The notes beneath the pieces are model-generated. The model made no database searches and was not told the DNA's origin. It saw only the letters and a list, made by a program, of their open reading frames with translations. A stretch of DNA of 64,000 nt from PALSA-1353 sp050012375 (GTDB taxonomy: Bacteria > Planctomycetota > Phycisphaerae > Tepidisphaerales > Tepidisphaeraceae). The stretch's first letter is position 1, and the number at the start of each line of letters is the position of its first letter. Below, one piece after another: positions 17,760 through 27,178 of this stretch. Location: positions 16,599-80,598 of the forward strand of contig JBEKHH010000018.1 of assembly GCA_050012375.1 (NCBI GenBank), written 5' to 3'. The position numbers and the translations under genes were made by a program.

Positions 17760-19085
17760 ATGTTTGTCGACGATACGATCGTGGCGATCAGTTCGGCCGC
17801 GGGACGAGCCGCCAGGATGGTGCTGCGCCTCAGTGGGCCTGGAACGCGGGGGATCGCCGAAGGGTTGGGCGTTGAAGCGGTCGGGGAGGCGTTCAGCGCG
17901 ACGAGAGGTAAACTGCGGTTCGCGGGGTTGTCGTGTCCGGGGTGGGCGTATTGGTTTGTGGGTCCGCGGAGTTATACGGGGCAGGATTTGGTCGAGTTGC
18001 ACCTTCCGGGGAATCCGCTGTTGGCGCGGATACTGCTGGACTGGATCGTGCGACAGGGGGCGCGCCTCGCGGAGCCTGGGGAATTCACGGCCCGGGCGTA
18101 TCTCAACGGGAAGATGGATTTGGCGCAGGCAGAAGGCGTGGCGGCAGCGATTTCGGCGCAGAATCGCCAGCATTTGGCCGCGGCTCGGCAGCTCATGGCG
18201 GGGGAGCTCGCGCGCCGGCTGCGCCCGGCGCTGGATCTGCTCGCGGAATCACTGGCGCTGGTGGAAGCGGGAATCGATTTCTCAGAGGAGGGGATTCAGT
18301 TTCTCACGCCGGCGGATGCGGGCAAGCGGATCGATGAAATGGTGGCGCAGCTCGAATCACTCCTCGCCGAAAGCGGGCGCTTTGAGAAGCTGACGCACGA
18401 GCCGACGATTGTGCTGGCAGGATGGCCGAACGCGGGGAAAAGCACGCTGACCAATGTGTTGGCCGGGCGCAGCCGGTCCGTGGTGTCGCCTCGGCCGGGA
18501 ACCACGCGAGATGCGCTTTCGGTGGAGATCGCGCTGGCCAGGGGGGTTGTGCGGCTGGTGGATGTGGCGGGGGTCGGGGATTGGGGCGAAGGAGCGCAAT
18601 CGCCGGCCGAATGGGACATCGACAAGCAGATGCGGGAGACGGCCTATCGGGCGGTTGACCAGGCGGACGTGCTGGTGCTGGTGCGCGATGCAACGGACGA
18701 CCGGCCGGAAGTGTCGCTGCCGCGCCTTCCCGATGTGCGCGTCGCGTCGAAGGCCGACCTGCTCAAGCGGTCGCCGCGGGAATCCGAGCCGATTCTCATC
18801 AGCGCCATTACCGGATTGGGCATGAATGCGTTGCGTGACGCGCTGGATCGAGCGGCGTTCGGATCGGATGCTCCGGGCGCGACCCTGGCGCTGACGAGCC
18901 GGCATTTGCAGTGCCTGGCTGAAGCGAAGTCCGCTCTAGCTCGCGCGCGGGATGTTGGAAATGTGCCGGAGTTGCTGGCGGCGGAATTGCGCGAGGCTTT
19001 GGATGCTCTGGGGCAAATCCTGGGAGCGATCACGCCGGACGATATTCTTGGCAAGATTTTCTCGACGTTTTGCATCGGGAAATAA
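17760..19085 (+). CDS. mnmE: tRNA uridine-5-carboxymethylaminomethyl modification GTPase MnmE
   Basis: 441 residues. Works with MnmG to place the cmnm5 group on U34 of certain tRNAs. The start MFVDDTIVAISSAAGRA matches the N-terminal folate-binding domain (DTIAAIAT type). The G domain is inserted in the helical domain: P-loop GWPNAGKST at about residues 221-229 and a G3-like DVAGVGDW. The family C-terminal signature ends FSTFCIGK with the conserved Cys of the C-[LIV]GK tail. G3 reads DVAGV instead of the usual DTAG(L/I), a mild deviation. Follows yidC. Confidence 0.95.
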   Translation: MFVDDTIVAISSAAGRAARMVLRLSGPGTRGIAEGLGVEAVGEAFSATRGKLRFAGLSCPGWAYWFVGPRSYTGQDLVELHLPGNPLLARILLDWIVRQGARLAEPGEFTARAYLNGKMDLAQAEGVAAAISAQNRQHLAAARQLMAGELARRLRPALDLLAESLALVEAGIDFSEEGIQFLTPADAGKRIDEMVAQLESLLAESGRFEKLTHEPTIVLAGWPNAGKSTLTNVLAGRSRSVVSPRPGTTRDALSVEIALARGVVRLVDVAGVGDWGEGAQSPAEWDIDKQMRETAYRAVDQADVLVLVRDATDDRPEVSLPRLPDVRVASKADLLKRSPRESEPILISAITGLGMNALRDALDRAAFGSDAPGATLALTSRHLQCLAEAKSALARARDVGNVPELLAAELREALDALGQILGAITPDDILGKIFSTFCIGK

Positions 19086-19148
19086 AGCGGCGCCGGCTTG
19101 CGTCGGCCCAAGGCTCATGTCAGGATAATTCATCCAATCGGAGGTTCT

Positions 19149-21287
19149 ATGCGGATTGCTTTCGCTTTCATTTTGGCCGTATTCGTCGCTCCGGCAGTAT
19201 CGCTTGCACAGGCGCTGGCGGATCGGGTGCCGGGGGATGCGGAGATTTACGCCGGCTGGAGCGGAACGGATTCGATCGGGCCGGGTTACGACCAGTCACA
19301 TCTGAAAGCGATTCTGGATGCGTCGCAACTCGGGGAGTTTGTTCGGAATTCGATTCCGCAACTGATCAACGCCATCGGCGAGAAAGATGCGGAATCCGCG
19401 CAGCAAGTTCGTCAGGTGCTGGATATTCTCGTGCCGCTGGCGGTCCATCCGTCGGCGTTTTACTTCGGCGGGCTGGTTCCCGGGGCGCCGCTGCCGAAGG
19501 TCGCCCTGATTTGCGACGCCGGCGCCGATGCGCAGAAAATCGTGGCCCAGGTCAACCAATTGCTTCAGCAGGCGCAGGGCAACCCGTTCACTTGCCGGGC
19601 GATTGGAACGCTCGTGGTCCTGAGCGACTTTACGTTTGCGGATCAGACGGAAAACCCGCTGTCGAAGAACCAGGATTTCCAGGCGGCGATGGGGAACCTC
19701 GGCAAAGACCCCGCGGCCGCGTTTTATGTTAACGCGGCTGCCCTCACGAACACGATCAACGACGCGGTTCAAATATATGGCCCACCCCGGGCGCGGCAGA
19801 TCTGGTCCCAGGCGCGGAACGCCCTGGGCCTGGCGGGGTTGAAAACAATCGCGGGCACCGCCGGCCTGGATGGGAAGAATTGGGCGGTGAAGGTGGATGT
19901 GCTGGCCCCCGCGCCGCGGCATGGATTGCTGGCCATGGGTGACGCTGAGCCGCTTGCGCCGGAGTTGCTCAAGCTCATTCCCGCCTCCTCAACAATCGCT
20001 GGGGCGTTCTCTTTCGATCTGGACGCGATGTTCACAAGGATCGATCGGCTCATCCAGCAATTCGCGCCCGAGAACGCAGGTCAGGTTCAACAGGCCCTTG
20101 GGCAGGTGAACCGGATTTTGGGGTTTGACATTCAGAAGGATTTTCTCGCGGCGATGGGACCGCAATGGGGCTATTACGTTGATCCCGAAACAGTGGGAGA
20201 CGGGATTCTGGGGACGACAATCGTCAATCGGCCCCGCAATCCGGAGCAATTGCAGACGTCGCTGACGACCCTGGAGACGATGGCCAATGCCATGATGCAG
20301 CAGCAGCTTCAGGGCCAGGACCCGAAGATGACTGTGGAATTCCGCCAGACGACGATCGAGGGCGCGACCATTCATTTCCTGGCAATTCCGGTGCTCTCAC
20401 CCTCTTGGGCGATCAAGGATGGGACGTTGTACATCGGGTGTTTCCCGCAAATGGTGGTTTCGGCGATGGATCGGCCGGCTGACGCCAAGTCGATTCCGGA
20501 CAATTCCGATTTCCAGGCCGTGCTTCAAAAGCTGAACGCGCCGCAGGCGTTCAGCAGCTTTGGCTACGTGGATTTGCCGAAGACTTTGCCGGGCAGCTAT
20601 CAGCTCTGTCTTGCGATCAGCCGGCTTTATTTGGGCATGGGCGATCTGTTCGGGGCGCAATCACCGCCAATGATTGTGCCGCCGCTGAACAAGATTTTGG
20701 CGGAGATGGAGCCGGCGGGGGCGGTGGGCTGGAGCGATGACGCGGGGTTCCATTTCAGGACGATTGAGCCGTTCCCCGGCGCCAATGGGCTCGGCTCGGC
20801 CCAGGCCATGGCAAACATGGGCATGGGCCAGTCTGCGCTGGTGGCGAGCATTCTTATTCCAGCCCTGGATCGCGCCCGCAGACAGGCCCTCAGGGTGCAA
20901 TCCATGAACAATCTCCATCAGATCGGCAATGCGATTGTGCTGTACAGCAATGATTCCGGCGGCAAATACCCGCCGGACCTCGGTACGCTGGCCAGCAGCC
21001 AAAACCTTCCGATCAATGTTTTCGTCCGTCCCGGCTCGGCTAATCGTCCGCCGCCGGGCTTGACGCCGGACCAAGCGGCGGATTGGATCAACCACAATTC
21101 CGATTACATTTACATCGGCGCGGGCCGGACGACGCAGGGCGTCGATGGGCACACCGTCGTTTGTTATGAAAAGGATAACAATCGCCGCGGCGATGGGATG
21201 AATATGCTGTTCGGAGACGGGCACGTGGAATTCTTGAAGCTGCCGGCGGCCCATCGGTTGATCGAGAACAGCACTCAGCCGCATTGA
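19149..21287 (+). CDS. Secreted protein with C-terminal H-X9-DG (DUF1559-type) tail
   Basis: 712 residues. ATG 19149 is preferred because a CGGAGG Shine-Dalgarno precedes it and a signal peptide follows (MRIAFAFILAVFVAPAVSLAQA); a TTG start at 19098 would bury it. The middle about 560 residues are a soluble, DUF3352-like region with no motif I can name. The last about 140 residues (ARRQALRVQSMNNLHQIGNAIVLY, then GMNMLFGDGHVEFL) match the C-terminal prepilin-associated H-X9-DG region typical of planctomycetes. The usual N-terminal prepilin cleavage helix is absent. Function unknown; periplasmic or surface location inferred. Confidence 0.8.
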   Translation: MRIAFAFILAVFVAPAVSLAQALADRVPGDAEIYAGWSGTDSIGPGYDQSHLKAILDASQLGEFVRNSIPQLINAIGEKDAESAQQVRQVLDILVPLAVHPSAFYFGGLVPGAPLPKVALICDAGADAQKIVAQVNQLLQQAQGNPFTCRAIGTLVVLSDFTFADQTENPLSKNQDFQAAMGNLGKDPAAAFYVNAAALTNTINDAVQIYGPPRARQIWSQARNALGLAGLKTIAGTAGLDGKNWAVKVDVLAPAPRHGLLAMGDAEPLAPELLKLIPASSTIAGAFSFDLDAMFTRIDRLIQQFAPENAGQVQQALGQVNRILGFDIQKDFLAAMGPQWGYYVDPETVGDGILGTTIVNRPRNPEQLQTSLTTLETMANAMMQQQLQGQDPKMTVEFRQTTIEGATIHFLAIPVLSPSWAIKDGTLYIGCFPQMVVSAMDRPADAKSIPDNSDFQAVLQKLNAPQAFSSFGYVDLPKTLPGSYQLCLAISRLYLGMGDLFGAQSPPMIVPPLNKILAEMEPAGAVGWSDDAGFHFRTIEPFPGANGLGSAQAMANMGMGQSALVASILIPALDRARRQALRVQSMNNLHQIGNAIVLYSNDSGGKYPPDLGTLASSQNLPINVFVRPGSANRPPPGLTPDQAADWINHNSDYIYIGAGRTTQGVDGHTVVCYEKDNNRRGDGMNMLFGDGHVEFLKLPAAHRLIENSTQPH

Positions 21288-21317
21288 CGGCCGTGGGCTT
21301 TGGGCAGGGAAGGCCGC

Positions 21318-21323
21318 TATACT
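21318..21323 (+). promoter_or_regulatory. -10 box TATACT seven bases before nfo GTG
   Basis: TATACT lies 7 nt upstream of the GTG at 21331, with no Shine-Dalgarno between. This places transcription start at or next to the start codon, which suggests a leaderless mRNA. The -35 is not clear. Confidence 0.45.
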
Positions 21324-21330
21324 TTTTTGA

Positions 21331-22179
21331 GTGTTCGGCTCACATCTTCCCATCGCGGGCGGGCTTCATCTGGCGCTTCTTGAAGCCGAGCGGCTGAATT
21401 GCGAATCGCTCCAGATATTCACCAAGAACCAGCAGCAGTGGAAATGCAAACCGCTGACGGCCGAGGCGATCGGGCAGTGGAGAAGCCATTGCCATCGGCT
21501 TGGATTTCGCCGCACGGTCAGTCATGACAGCTATCTGATCAATCTGGCTTCGCCGGATGATCGGCTCTGGAATGCCAGCATCGATCTGTTTATTGAGGAG
21601 CTTACGCGGTGCGCGCTGCTGGGGATTGGGTATCTGGTGACGCATCCGGGAGCGCATGTGGGATCGGGAGAAGACGCGGGCCTGAGCCGTGTCGCGGCCG
21701 GGCTGGATCGGGCTTATGGGGCCGACGGAGTCGGGGAAGTCGTCACCTGCCTCGAGATCACGGCCGGGCAGGGAAGTTCGCTGGGGTACAAGCTCGAGCA
21801 CTTGGCGGAAATAATTTCGCGATCCCGTGAGCCGAGTCGCTTCGGGGTCTGCCTCGACACCGCGCATCTGTTTGCCGCGGGTTACGATTTTCGGGGTCGG
21901 CGATACGGCAAGTTTCGTAAGGAATTGGACGCGACCCTGGGCCTGCGCCGCGTCAAGGTCCTTCACTTGAACGATTCGAAGAAGGACCTCGGCAGCCGCG
22001 TGGACCGGCACGAGCACATCGGCCACGGAAAGATCGGCAAGGAGGGATTCATTCCCTTCGTTCGCGAAGAGGCGTTTTTGAAGATCCCCAAAATCCTGGA
22101 AACGCCGAAGGAAAAGCATCCATCGGGACGGTTGTGGGATGAGGTCAATCTCGAAACCCTGCGGGCGATGTTGAAATGA
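21331..22179 (+). CDS. nfo: Deoxyribonuclease IV (AP endonuclease IV)
   Basis: 282 residues, TIM-barrel metal-dependent AP endonuclease of base excision repair, cutting 5' to abasic sites. Family motifs: GSHLPIAGGL at the N-terminus, QIFTKNQQQWK, a THPGAHVG metal-ligand segment, CLEITAGQGSSLG (the ETTAGQG motif with I for T), CLDTAHLFAAGYD and HLNDSKKDLGSRVDRHEHIGHGKIG. These supply the His/Glu/Asp ligands for three Zn ions. The start is GTG 21331, the first residue that fits the family. ligA follows in the same direction, so this is a small DNA-repair pair. Confidence 0.96.
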   Translation: MFGSHLPIAGGLHLALLEAERLNCESLQIFTKNQQQWKCKPLTAEAIGQWRSHCHRLGFRRTVSHDSYLINLASPDDRLWNASIDLFIEELTRCALLGIGYLVTHPGAHVGSGEDAGLSRVAAGLDRAYGADGVGEVVTCLEITAGQGSSLGYKLEHLAEIISRSREPSRFGVCLDTAHLFAAGYDFRGRRYGKFRKELDATLGLRRVKVLHLNDSKKDLGSRVDRHEHIGHGKIGKEGFIPFVREEAFLKIPKILETPKEKHPSGRLWDEVNLETLRAMLK

Positions 22180-22186
22180 ATTGCCT

Positions 22187-22248
22187 ATTGCCAATTTCCT
22201 GTTGCCTATTGATATGCAGCTTTCAATAGGAAATAGGCAATTGGCAAT
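22187..22248. repeat. Inverted repeat of TTGCCTATT type between nfo and ligA
   Basis: Arms 22187-22211 and 22224-22248 pair at about 22 of 25 positions around a 12-nt loop. Related words (ATTGCCTATTTCC, CCAATTGCCTAA) recur around 59795-59862. No T-run. Confidence 0.7.
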
Positions 22249-22283
22249 CTGCGTCGCGTTTCTCATCCCTGGCCGATTTTTAT

Positions 22284-22289
22284 TACACT
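22284..22289 (+). promoter_or_regulatory. -10 box TACACT seven bases before ligA ATG
   Basis: TACACT is separated from the ATG at 22297 by 7 nt with no Shine-Dalgarno. The same spacing occurs before nfo and the universal stress protein gene. Candidate leaderless promoter. Confidence 0.45.
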
Positions 22290-22296
22290 GCTTGCC

Positions 22297-24306
22297 ATGG
22301 CCGCATCGGATGAGCAGAGAATCAAGAAGCTCCGCCAGGAGCTGGAGCGTCACAATCACCTCTATTACGTCGAAGGCAAGCCGCAGATCAGCGATGTCGA
22401 ATTCGATGCGCTGATGCGCGAGCTGATCGAATTGGAGAAGGCGCATCCGGAACTGCTCACGCCGGATTCGCCGTCGCAGCGCGTGGGCGGGCAGCCGGTG
22501 GAGGGGTTCAAGACCGTCGAGCACGCCATGCCGATGATGAGCATTGATAATACCTATGATGAATCGGAGGTGCGGGCGTTCGATGCGCGGCTGCGAAAGG
22601 CGCTGGGGGAAGCGGAGAGAATCGAATACGTCGTTGAGCCGAAGGTTGACGGCGTTGCGGCGACGTTGCGGTACGAGGAGGCAATGCTGGTTCTGGCGGC
22701 CACGCGCGGGGACGGCCGGCGCGGCGATGATATCACGGCCAACGCGCGGACGATCCAATCCATTCCCCTGCGTCTGCATGGGGAGAACGATCTGCCGGGG
22801 ATTGTGGAAATTCGGGGGGAAATCTACATGTCCACCGCTGTTTTTCAGCAATTGAACAAGGAGCGGGAAGCGGCGGGGGAGGAGATTTACAAGAATCCGC
22901 GAAACCTGGCCGTCGGGGCGCTGAAGCAACTCGATCCGAAAATCACCGCGACGCGGAAGCTGCGGTTCGTCGCGCACGGACTGGGGCAAGTCGAGCCGAT
23001 GGAGACCCAGAGCTATTGGGAATGGCTCAATATCGTCAAGCGCTGGCATGTGCCCGTGGGAGAACATACGAAGCACGTGAAATCAATCGATGAGGTGATC
23101 GCGGCGATCGAGGAATTCGCGGAAATTCGTGGCAAGCTGGCGTATCAGACGGACGGGATGGTCATCAAGGTCGATTCGTTCGAGCAGCGGGAGCGGCTGG
23201 GGGCGACGAGCAAGGCCCCGCGCTGGGTGATCGCGTACAAATATGCGGCCGAGCAAATCCAAACGGTCTTGCGGGACGTCGAGTGGCAGGTGGGAAGGGG
23301 CGGGACGCTGACGCCGGTGGCGCGGCTGGAGCCGGTGTTCCTCGCGGGGACAACGGTTCAGAACGCCACTTTGCACAATATCGATCAGATCAGAAAGCTC
23401 GATTTGCATCTGGGCGACACGGTTGTAATGGAAAAGGCGGGAGAGGTAATCCCGTATGTTCGCCAGGGGGTTCTAGAAAAACGTCCGAAGGGCGCGAAGC
23501 GCATCGAGCCGCCGACGAAGTGTCCATCGTGCGGGTCGAAGGTTGAGAAAGATGCGGATTCGCCGTTTATTCGGTGCGAGAATCCCGAGTGCCCGGCGCA
23601 ATTGCGCGAGCGGCTGCGGTCTTTTTGCGGCCGCAATCAGATGGACATCGAAAACATCGGCGAAGCGCTGGTGGATCAGCTCATTGACGCGGGTCTGGTC
23701 AAGACCTTCGCGGATTTGTATCGGCTGAAGAAGGAGCAAATCCTGGAGCTGGAGCGGATGGGCGACAAGAGCGCCCAAAACGTGATCGATGCGATCGCCC
23801 TGAGCAAGTCTCGATCGCTGGACCGCCTGCTATCCGGCCTGGGGATTCGGCACGTGGGCAATCGCGTGGCGTTCGTGCTGGCTCAACATTTCGGCGATCT
23901 GGATGCGCTTGAGCACGCGACGGTGGAGGAGCTTTCGTCGGTTCACGAAATCGGCGAGGTGATCGCCAAGTCGGTGCATGACTTTTTTCATGGCGAGAAG
24001 GGGAGGCACACGATCTCGGAACTGAGACGGGTGGGGATCGATCCGAAGATGGAGAAATCAGCCGGAGTCGACAAGCCGCTGGCCGGGCAGACGGTGGTTG
24101 TGACCGGGAGCCTTCAGCGGCTGAGGCGCGATGAGATCGAACGATTGATCACGGAGCTTGGCGGTCGCGCCGCCGGCAGCGTCAGCCGAAAAACCAGTTT
24201 CGTAGTCGCCGGCGAGGATGCCGGAAGCAAGCTGGCCAAGGCGAAGGAATTGGGCATCGAAGTTTTGAGCGAGGAGGAGTTTTTGAAAAGGATTGGGAGG
24301 GATTAG
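22297..24306 (+). CDS. ligA: NAD-dependent DNA ligase LigA
   Basis: 669 residues, the usual LigA length. Seals nicks in replication and repair using NAD+. In order: Ia helical domain with the YY motif (HLYYVEGKPQISDVEFD), adenylation domain with nucleophile Lys116 in EPKVDGV, OB fold, a four-Cys zinc finger (C409, C412, C427, C432), four helix-hairpin-helix repeats (MGDKSAQNVIDAI and following), and a C-terminal BRCT domain (AGQTVVVTGSLQRLRRDEIERLI). All catalytic parts look intact. Lies downstream of nfo and convergent with the TolC-like gene. Confidence 0.97.
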   Translation: MAASDEQRIKKLRQELERHNHLYYVEGKPQISDVEFDALMRELIELEKAHPELLTPDSPSQRVGGQPVEGFKTVEHAMPMMSIDNTYDESEVRAFDARLRKALGEAERIEYVVEPKVDGVAATLRYEEAMLVLAATRGDGRRGDDITANARTIQSIPLRLHGENDLPGIVEIRGEIYMSTAVFQQLNKEREAAGEEIYKNPRNLAVGALKQLDPKITATRKLRFVAHGLGQVEPMETQSYWEWLNIVKRWHVPVGEHTKHVKSIDEVIAAIEEFAEIRGKLAYQTDGMVIKVDSFEQRERLGATSKAPRWVIAYKYAAEQIQTVLRDVEWQVGRGGTLTPVARLEPVFLAGTTVQNATLHNIDQIRKLDLHLGDTVVMEKAGEVIPYVRQGVLEKRPKGAKRIEPPTKCPSCGSKVEKDADSPFIRCENPECPAQLRERLRSFCGRNQMDIENIGEALVDQLIDAGLVKTFADLYRLKKEQILELERMGDKSAQNVIDAIALSKSRSLDRLLSGLGIRHVGNRVAFVLAQHFGDLDALEHATVEELSSVHEIGEVIAKSVHDFFHGEKGRHTISELRRVGIDPKMEKSAGVDKPLAGQTVVVTGSLQRLRRDEIERLITELGGRAAGSVSRKTSFVVAGEDAGSKLAKAKELGIEVLSEEEFLKRIGRD

Positions 24307-24365
24307 GACTATCGCGTTTTTGGTTTGCGCTTGCCCAGGCGATTCGATGCGGTGTGATGAGGACT

Positions 24366-24383
24366 TGCCGACTGAAGTCGGCA
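24366..24383. repeat. Short palindrome TGCCGACT/AGTCGGCA in a convergent gap
   Basis: A perfect 8-bp stem with a 2-nt loop lies between ligA and the convergent efflux gene. No proper T-run follows, though it could act as a bidirectional transcription barrier. May be a dispersed repeat. Confidence 0.5.
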
Positions 24384-24410
24384 GGCCACTACGTTGTTTC
24401 TGAGAATGAT

Positions 24411-25880
24411 TTAGAAACCGGCGGGCAGCGTGGAGGGGGCTGTGGCGGGGTGGGCGGTGGAACTGGGATGCCAGTGTGGGGGGCTGTCCGGAGTCAGCTC
24501 GCCGGTGATGCGCAGCAGATCGAGATAGAAAACCGTGCGGCTGAAATTCTCGCTGGTGTAATTCAACTGGGCGGTGAGCAGAGTGTCCTGAGCCGTCAGA
24601 ACGTCGAGGGGAATCGCGAGCTGATTGCGAAGCAGTTGCTCGGATTGGTTCAGGGCGTCGCTGGCGGCCTTGACCTCCTGCTTGAAACTGACGAGGAGTC
24701 TTTCCGATGTGACGAGATTGTCGTGCGCGATCTGCACGTCGCGATCAATCTGGCGGCGAAGCTCGGATTGGTACAGGGCGGCCTGACGCAGGCGCGACCA
24801 GGCTTGGCGCACGTCGGCTTCGATCACGCCGGCGGAAAAGATCGGCAGATTGGCGATGAGAATCGCGTCCCACTTGCTGGCCTGCGAGAAGTATTCGCGA
24901 TAGAGAAATCCGGCGACGTTGATGCTGACGGAAGGGTAATACTGGGCGATGGCGGCATCGACGGAATATTTGGCGGCGCGGACGGCGGCGTCGGCGGCAA
25001 GGAGGTCGGGGCGATTGACGGCGGCAGCGGCGCGGAATCCATCGACGGACAAAACGTGATCGGGGACGGCCACTTCGTCGATCAGGGGTCCATCGACTTC
25101 GCTCACGTCGATGAGAAACGCCAGCGTGTGCCGGCCGTTGCGCACGTCGCTTTGCGCCTGGGTGAGACTGGCCTCGGTGGAGGCGACCTGGGCTTGGGTT
25201 TGCGCCACTTCCAGCGCCAGGGCCAGATGGTTTTCGTAGCGGCTTCGGGCGTCGCTGAGCCGGGCTTGTTGCAATTTCAGGGAATTTTGAAGCACCTGGA
25301 CCTGCTGCTCGGAGCGGAGAACCTGGTAGTAGGTCTGGGCGACTTCAAGGAGGATCGTGGCCTGTGCGTCGATGAGCAATTGGCGCTGCTGGACGATGGT
25401 CTGCTCGGCGCTTTGGAGGTTTGAATAGGAGACGAAGCTGAGATTCATGTTGCCGACGACCGGGGCTTGGAAGCTCTGCCAAACGTTGCCCTGGACGGTG
25501 AATCCACCGCCGGCCGCGGCGACCTGCGGGGTGGCGCCGCCGGTGGTCTCGTTGAGCGCGGCCTGTTCGATGGTGTAAGTCGGCTGGAACGAAACGGTGG
25601 GCAGGAAATTGGAAACCGCGCGATTCTTGGCGATCAGCGCCTGGAGATAATTTTCACCCTGGAGCGCGATTTCCGCGTTGTCTTCGTTGGCCAGGGCCAT
25701 GGCGCGGGAGAGGGAAAGGGGCTCACCCGGCTGGTAGGAATTGGGCCGGGGCAGGCCGGCGTCAACGACCTTGCGATAGGTCTGAACCTCGGCCCGTTGG
25801 TTGACGCATCCAGCTAAGTTGGCCAGTAGCAGCGACGCCAGCGGCACGGCCGTCCATGCGAAAAGGCGATTCCGATTCAC
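24411..25880 (-). CDS. TolC-family outer membrane efflux lipoprotein
   Basis: 489 residues. A lipoprotein signal ends in LANLAGC (lipid-anchored Cys25), then two OEP repeats rich in Ala/Gln coiled-coil segments follow (SRAMALANEDNAEIALQ... and QPLRNQLAIPLDVLTAQDTLLTAQLNY-like heptads), typical of NodT/OprM-type outer membrane factors. It forms the exit duct of the tripartite RND pump. Its start overlaps the stop of the adaptor gene by 4 bp (ATGA), so the two are translationally coupled. Third structural gene of the MarR-RND-adaptor-OMF operon. Confidence 0.92.
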   Translation of the reverse strand: MNRNRLFAWTAVPLASLLLANLAGCVNQRAEVQTYRKVVDAGLPRPNSYQPGEPLSLSRAMALANEDNAEIALQGENYLQALIAKNRAVSNFLPTVSFQPTYTIEQAALNETTGGATPQVAAAGGGFTVQGNVWQSFQAPVVGNMNLSFVSYSNLQSAEQTIVQQRQLLIDAQATILLEVAQTYYQVLRSEQQVQVLQNSLKLQQARLSDARSRYENHLALALEVAQTQAQVASTEASLTQAQSDVRNGRHTLAFLIDVSEVDGPLIDEVAVPDHVLSVDGFRAAAAVNRPDLLAADAAVRAAKYSVDAAIAQYYPSVSINVAGFLYREYFSQASKWDAILIANLPIFSAGVIEADVRQAWSRLRQAALYQSELRRQIDRDVQIAHDNLVTSERLLVSFKQEVKAASDALNQSEQLLRNQLAIPLDVLTAQDTLLTAQLNYTSENFSRTVFYLDLLRITGELTPDSPPHWHPSSTAHPATAPSTLPAGF

Positions 25881-27178
25881 TTTCCGTTACCCCCCGAAGG
25901 CGGATCGATCTGCGTGAGCTTGTTGCCGGCGGAAGCGTCTCCCCCAGCAATGGCGGATGCGCCGTCGCCAGCGGCAAGCTGAACCTGTGAGCCCTCCACC
26001 AGCCGTTCGCCGGGGTTGGAGACGATTTGTTCATCGCCGGTCAGTCCCGTCGCCACTTCGATTTCGGTGCCCATATCGCGACCGACGGTGATCTTGCGAA
26101 AGTGGACGACGTCTTGGTCCACGATGGCCACTTGGGTTCCCTGGGCATTGAAGACCAGGGCGCTGGTCGGCACGGTAAGGACGGGTTTTTCGCGATGGAT
26201 ATTGAATAGGACCTGCCCGTACATGCCGGCCCATAGCCGCCCGTCGGCATTGTCGAAATCCAGTTCGGTGCGCAGGGTGCGCGTGGCCGGATCCAGCGCG
26301 CCAGCCGTTCGCGCCACAATGCCTGTGAACTTGCGGCCGGGATAATTCGACGGCGCTTGAAACGCAACGGGCTGCTCGGGCCGAATGAGCGTCACGTAAG
26401 ATTGGGGGACGTAGACCCAGATGCGCAGCTTGTCGGTTTCAGCAATCCGAAACAGCTCGTGACCCGGGGCCGTGTCGGCCGGTGAGATCAGCGCTCCAAC
26501 ATCGTAGTTTCGTGCGGTGATGATCCCGGCGAATGGGGCGACGATTTTCTCGAAGCCCTGCTCAGCTTCCAGGCGTTGGACGGTCGCTTGGGCGGACTTG
26601 ACGGCGGCATTGGCGGCGTCTTTGGCGGCGGCGGCCTGGGCGGCGGCGGACTGCTTGGTGTCCAGGTCCTCCTGCGTTACGCCGCCCGAGGGAATCAATC
26701 CCTTGTAGCGAACATAAGTGGCCTGAGCCAATTCATCATTCGTCTGCGCGCTGACGGCGTTGGCCTTGGCCTGATCGACGGCGGCGCGGGCCTCGTTGAG
26801 CTGGGCGTCGACGTCCGGGGCGTCGATTTCGGCAAGCAGTTGCCCGGCTTCCACGTGCGCGCCGATATCAACCAGCCAGCGTTTGAGAAATCCATTGACC
26901 CGGGCGTACAGGGCGGTTTCCTGCATCGGGCTGGCGTTGCCGGGGAGGACCAGATCTTCCACGGCGCCGGTGGGTTTGGGGCGCGCGACCACCACAATCG
27001 GGGGCCGATCGGCCGCTTGTTGCGCCTCGGCTGCCAATTCTTGATCGTGACTGCGGAGATGCGCGTAGCAAACAACGAACACCGCGGCGAAAATGACGGC
27101 CGCCGCAATGGCGATCAGGGCCAGCTTCGCCAATCCGATCTTGGGAAGGTCCGTGGGAATTGTATCGTGCGATTCCAT
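25877..27178 (-). CDS. RND efflux periplasmic adaptor (HlyD/AcrA family)
   Basis: 433 residues. An N-terminal transmembrane anchor (KLALIAIAAAVIFAAVFVVCYA) is followed by the lipoyl half-motifs (GFLKRWLVDIGAHVEAGQLLAEIDAPDV and VAPFAGIITARNYDVGALIS) flanking an Ala/Gln-rich alpha-hairpin, then beta-barrel and membrane-proximal domains. It bridges the RND pump and outer membrane factor. It overlaps the pump gene by one base and the TolC-like gene by four, a tightly coupled operon. It has an uncleaved anchor rather than a lipobox. Confidence 0.93.
   Translation of the reverse strand: MESHDTIPTDLPKIGLAKLALIAIAAAVIFAAVFVVCYAHLRSHDQELAAEAQQAADRPPIVVVARPKPTGAVEDLVLPGNASPMQETALYARVNGFLKRWLVDIGAHVEAGQLLAEIDAPDVDAQLNEARAAVDQAKANAVSAQTNDELAQATYVRYKGLIPSGGVTQEDLDTKQSAAAQAAAAKDAANAAVKSAQATVQRLEAEQGFEKIVAPFAGIITARNYDVGALISPADTAPGHELFRIAETDKLRIWVYVPQSYVTLIRPEQPVAFQAPSNYPGRKFTGIVARTAGALDPATRTLRTELDFDNADGRLWAGMYGQVLFNIHREKPVLTVPTSALVFNAQGTQVAIVDQDVVHFRKITVGRDMGTEIEVATGLTGDEQIVSNPGERLVEGSQVQLAAGDGASAIAGGDASAGNKLTQIDPPSGGNGK

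Noticed and set aside
21340..23076. 578-codon minus-strand frame across nfo and ligA
   Set aside because: Opposite two clear repair enzymes; no motif in it.
24354..25424. 356-codon plus-strand frame opposite the TolC-like gene
   Set aside because: Gly/Asp/Val-rich antisense shadow of a clear outer membrane factor; no recognisable domain.
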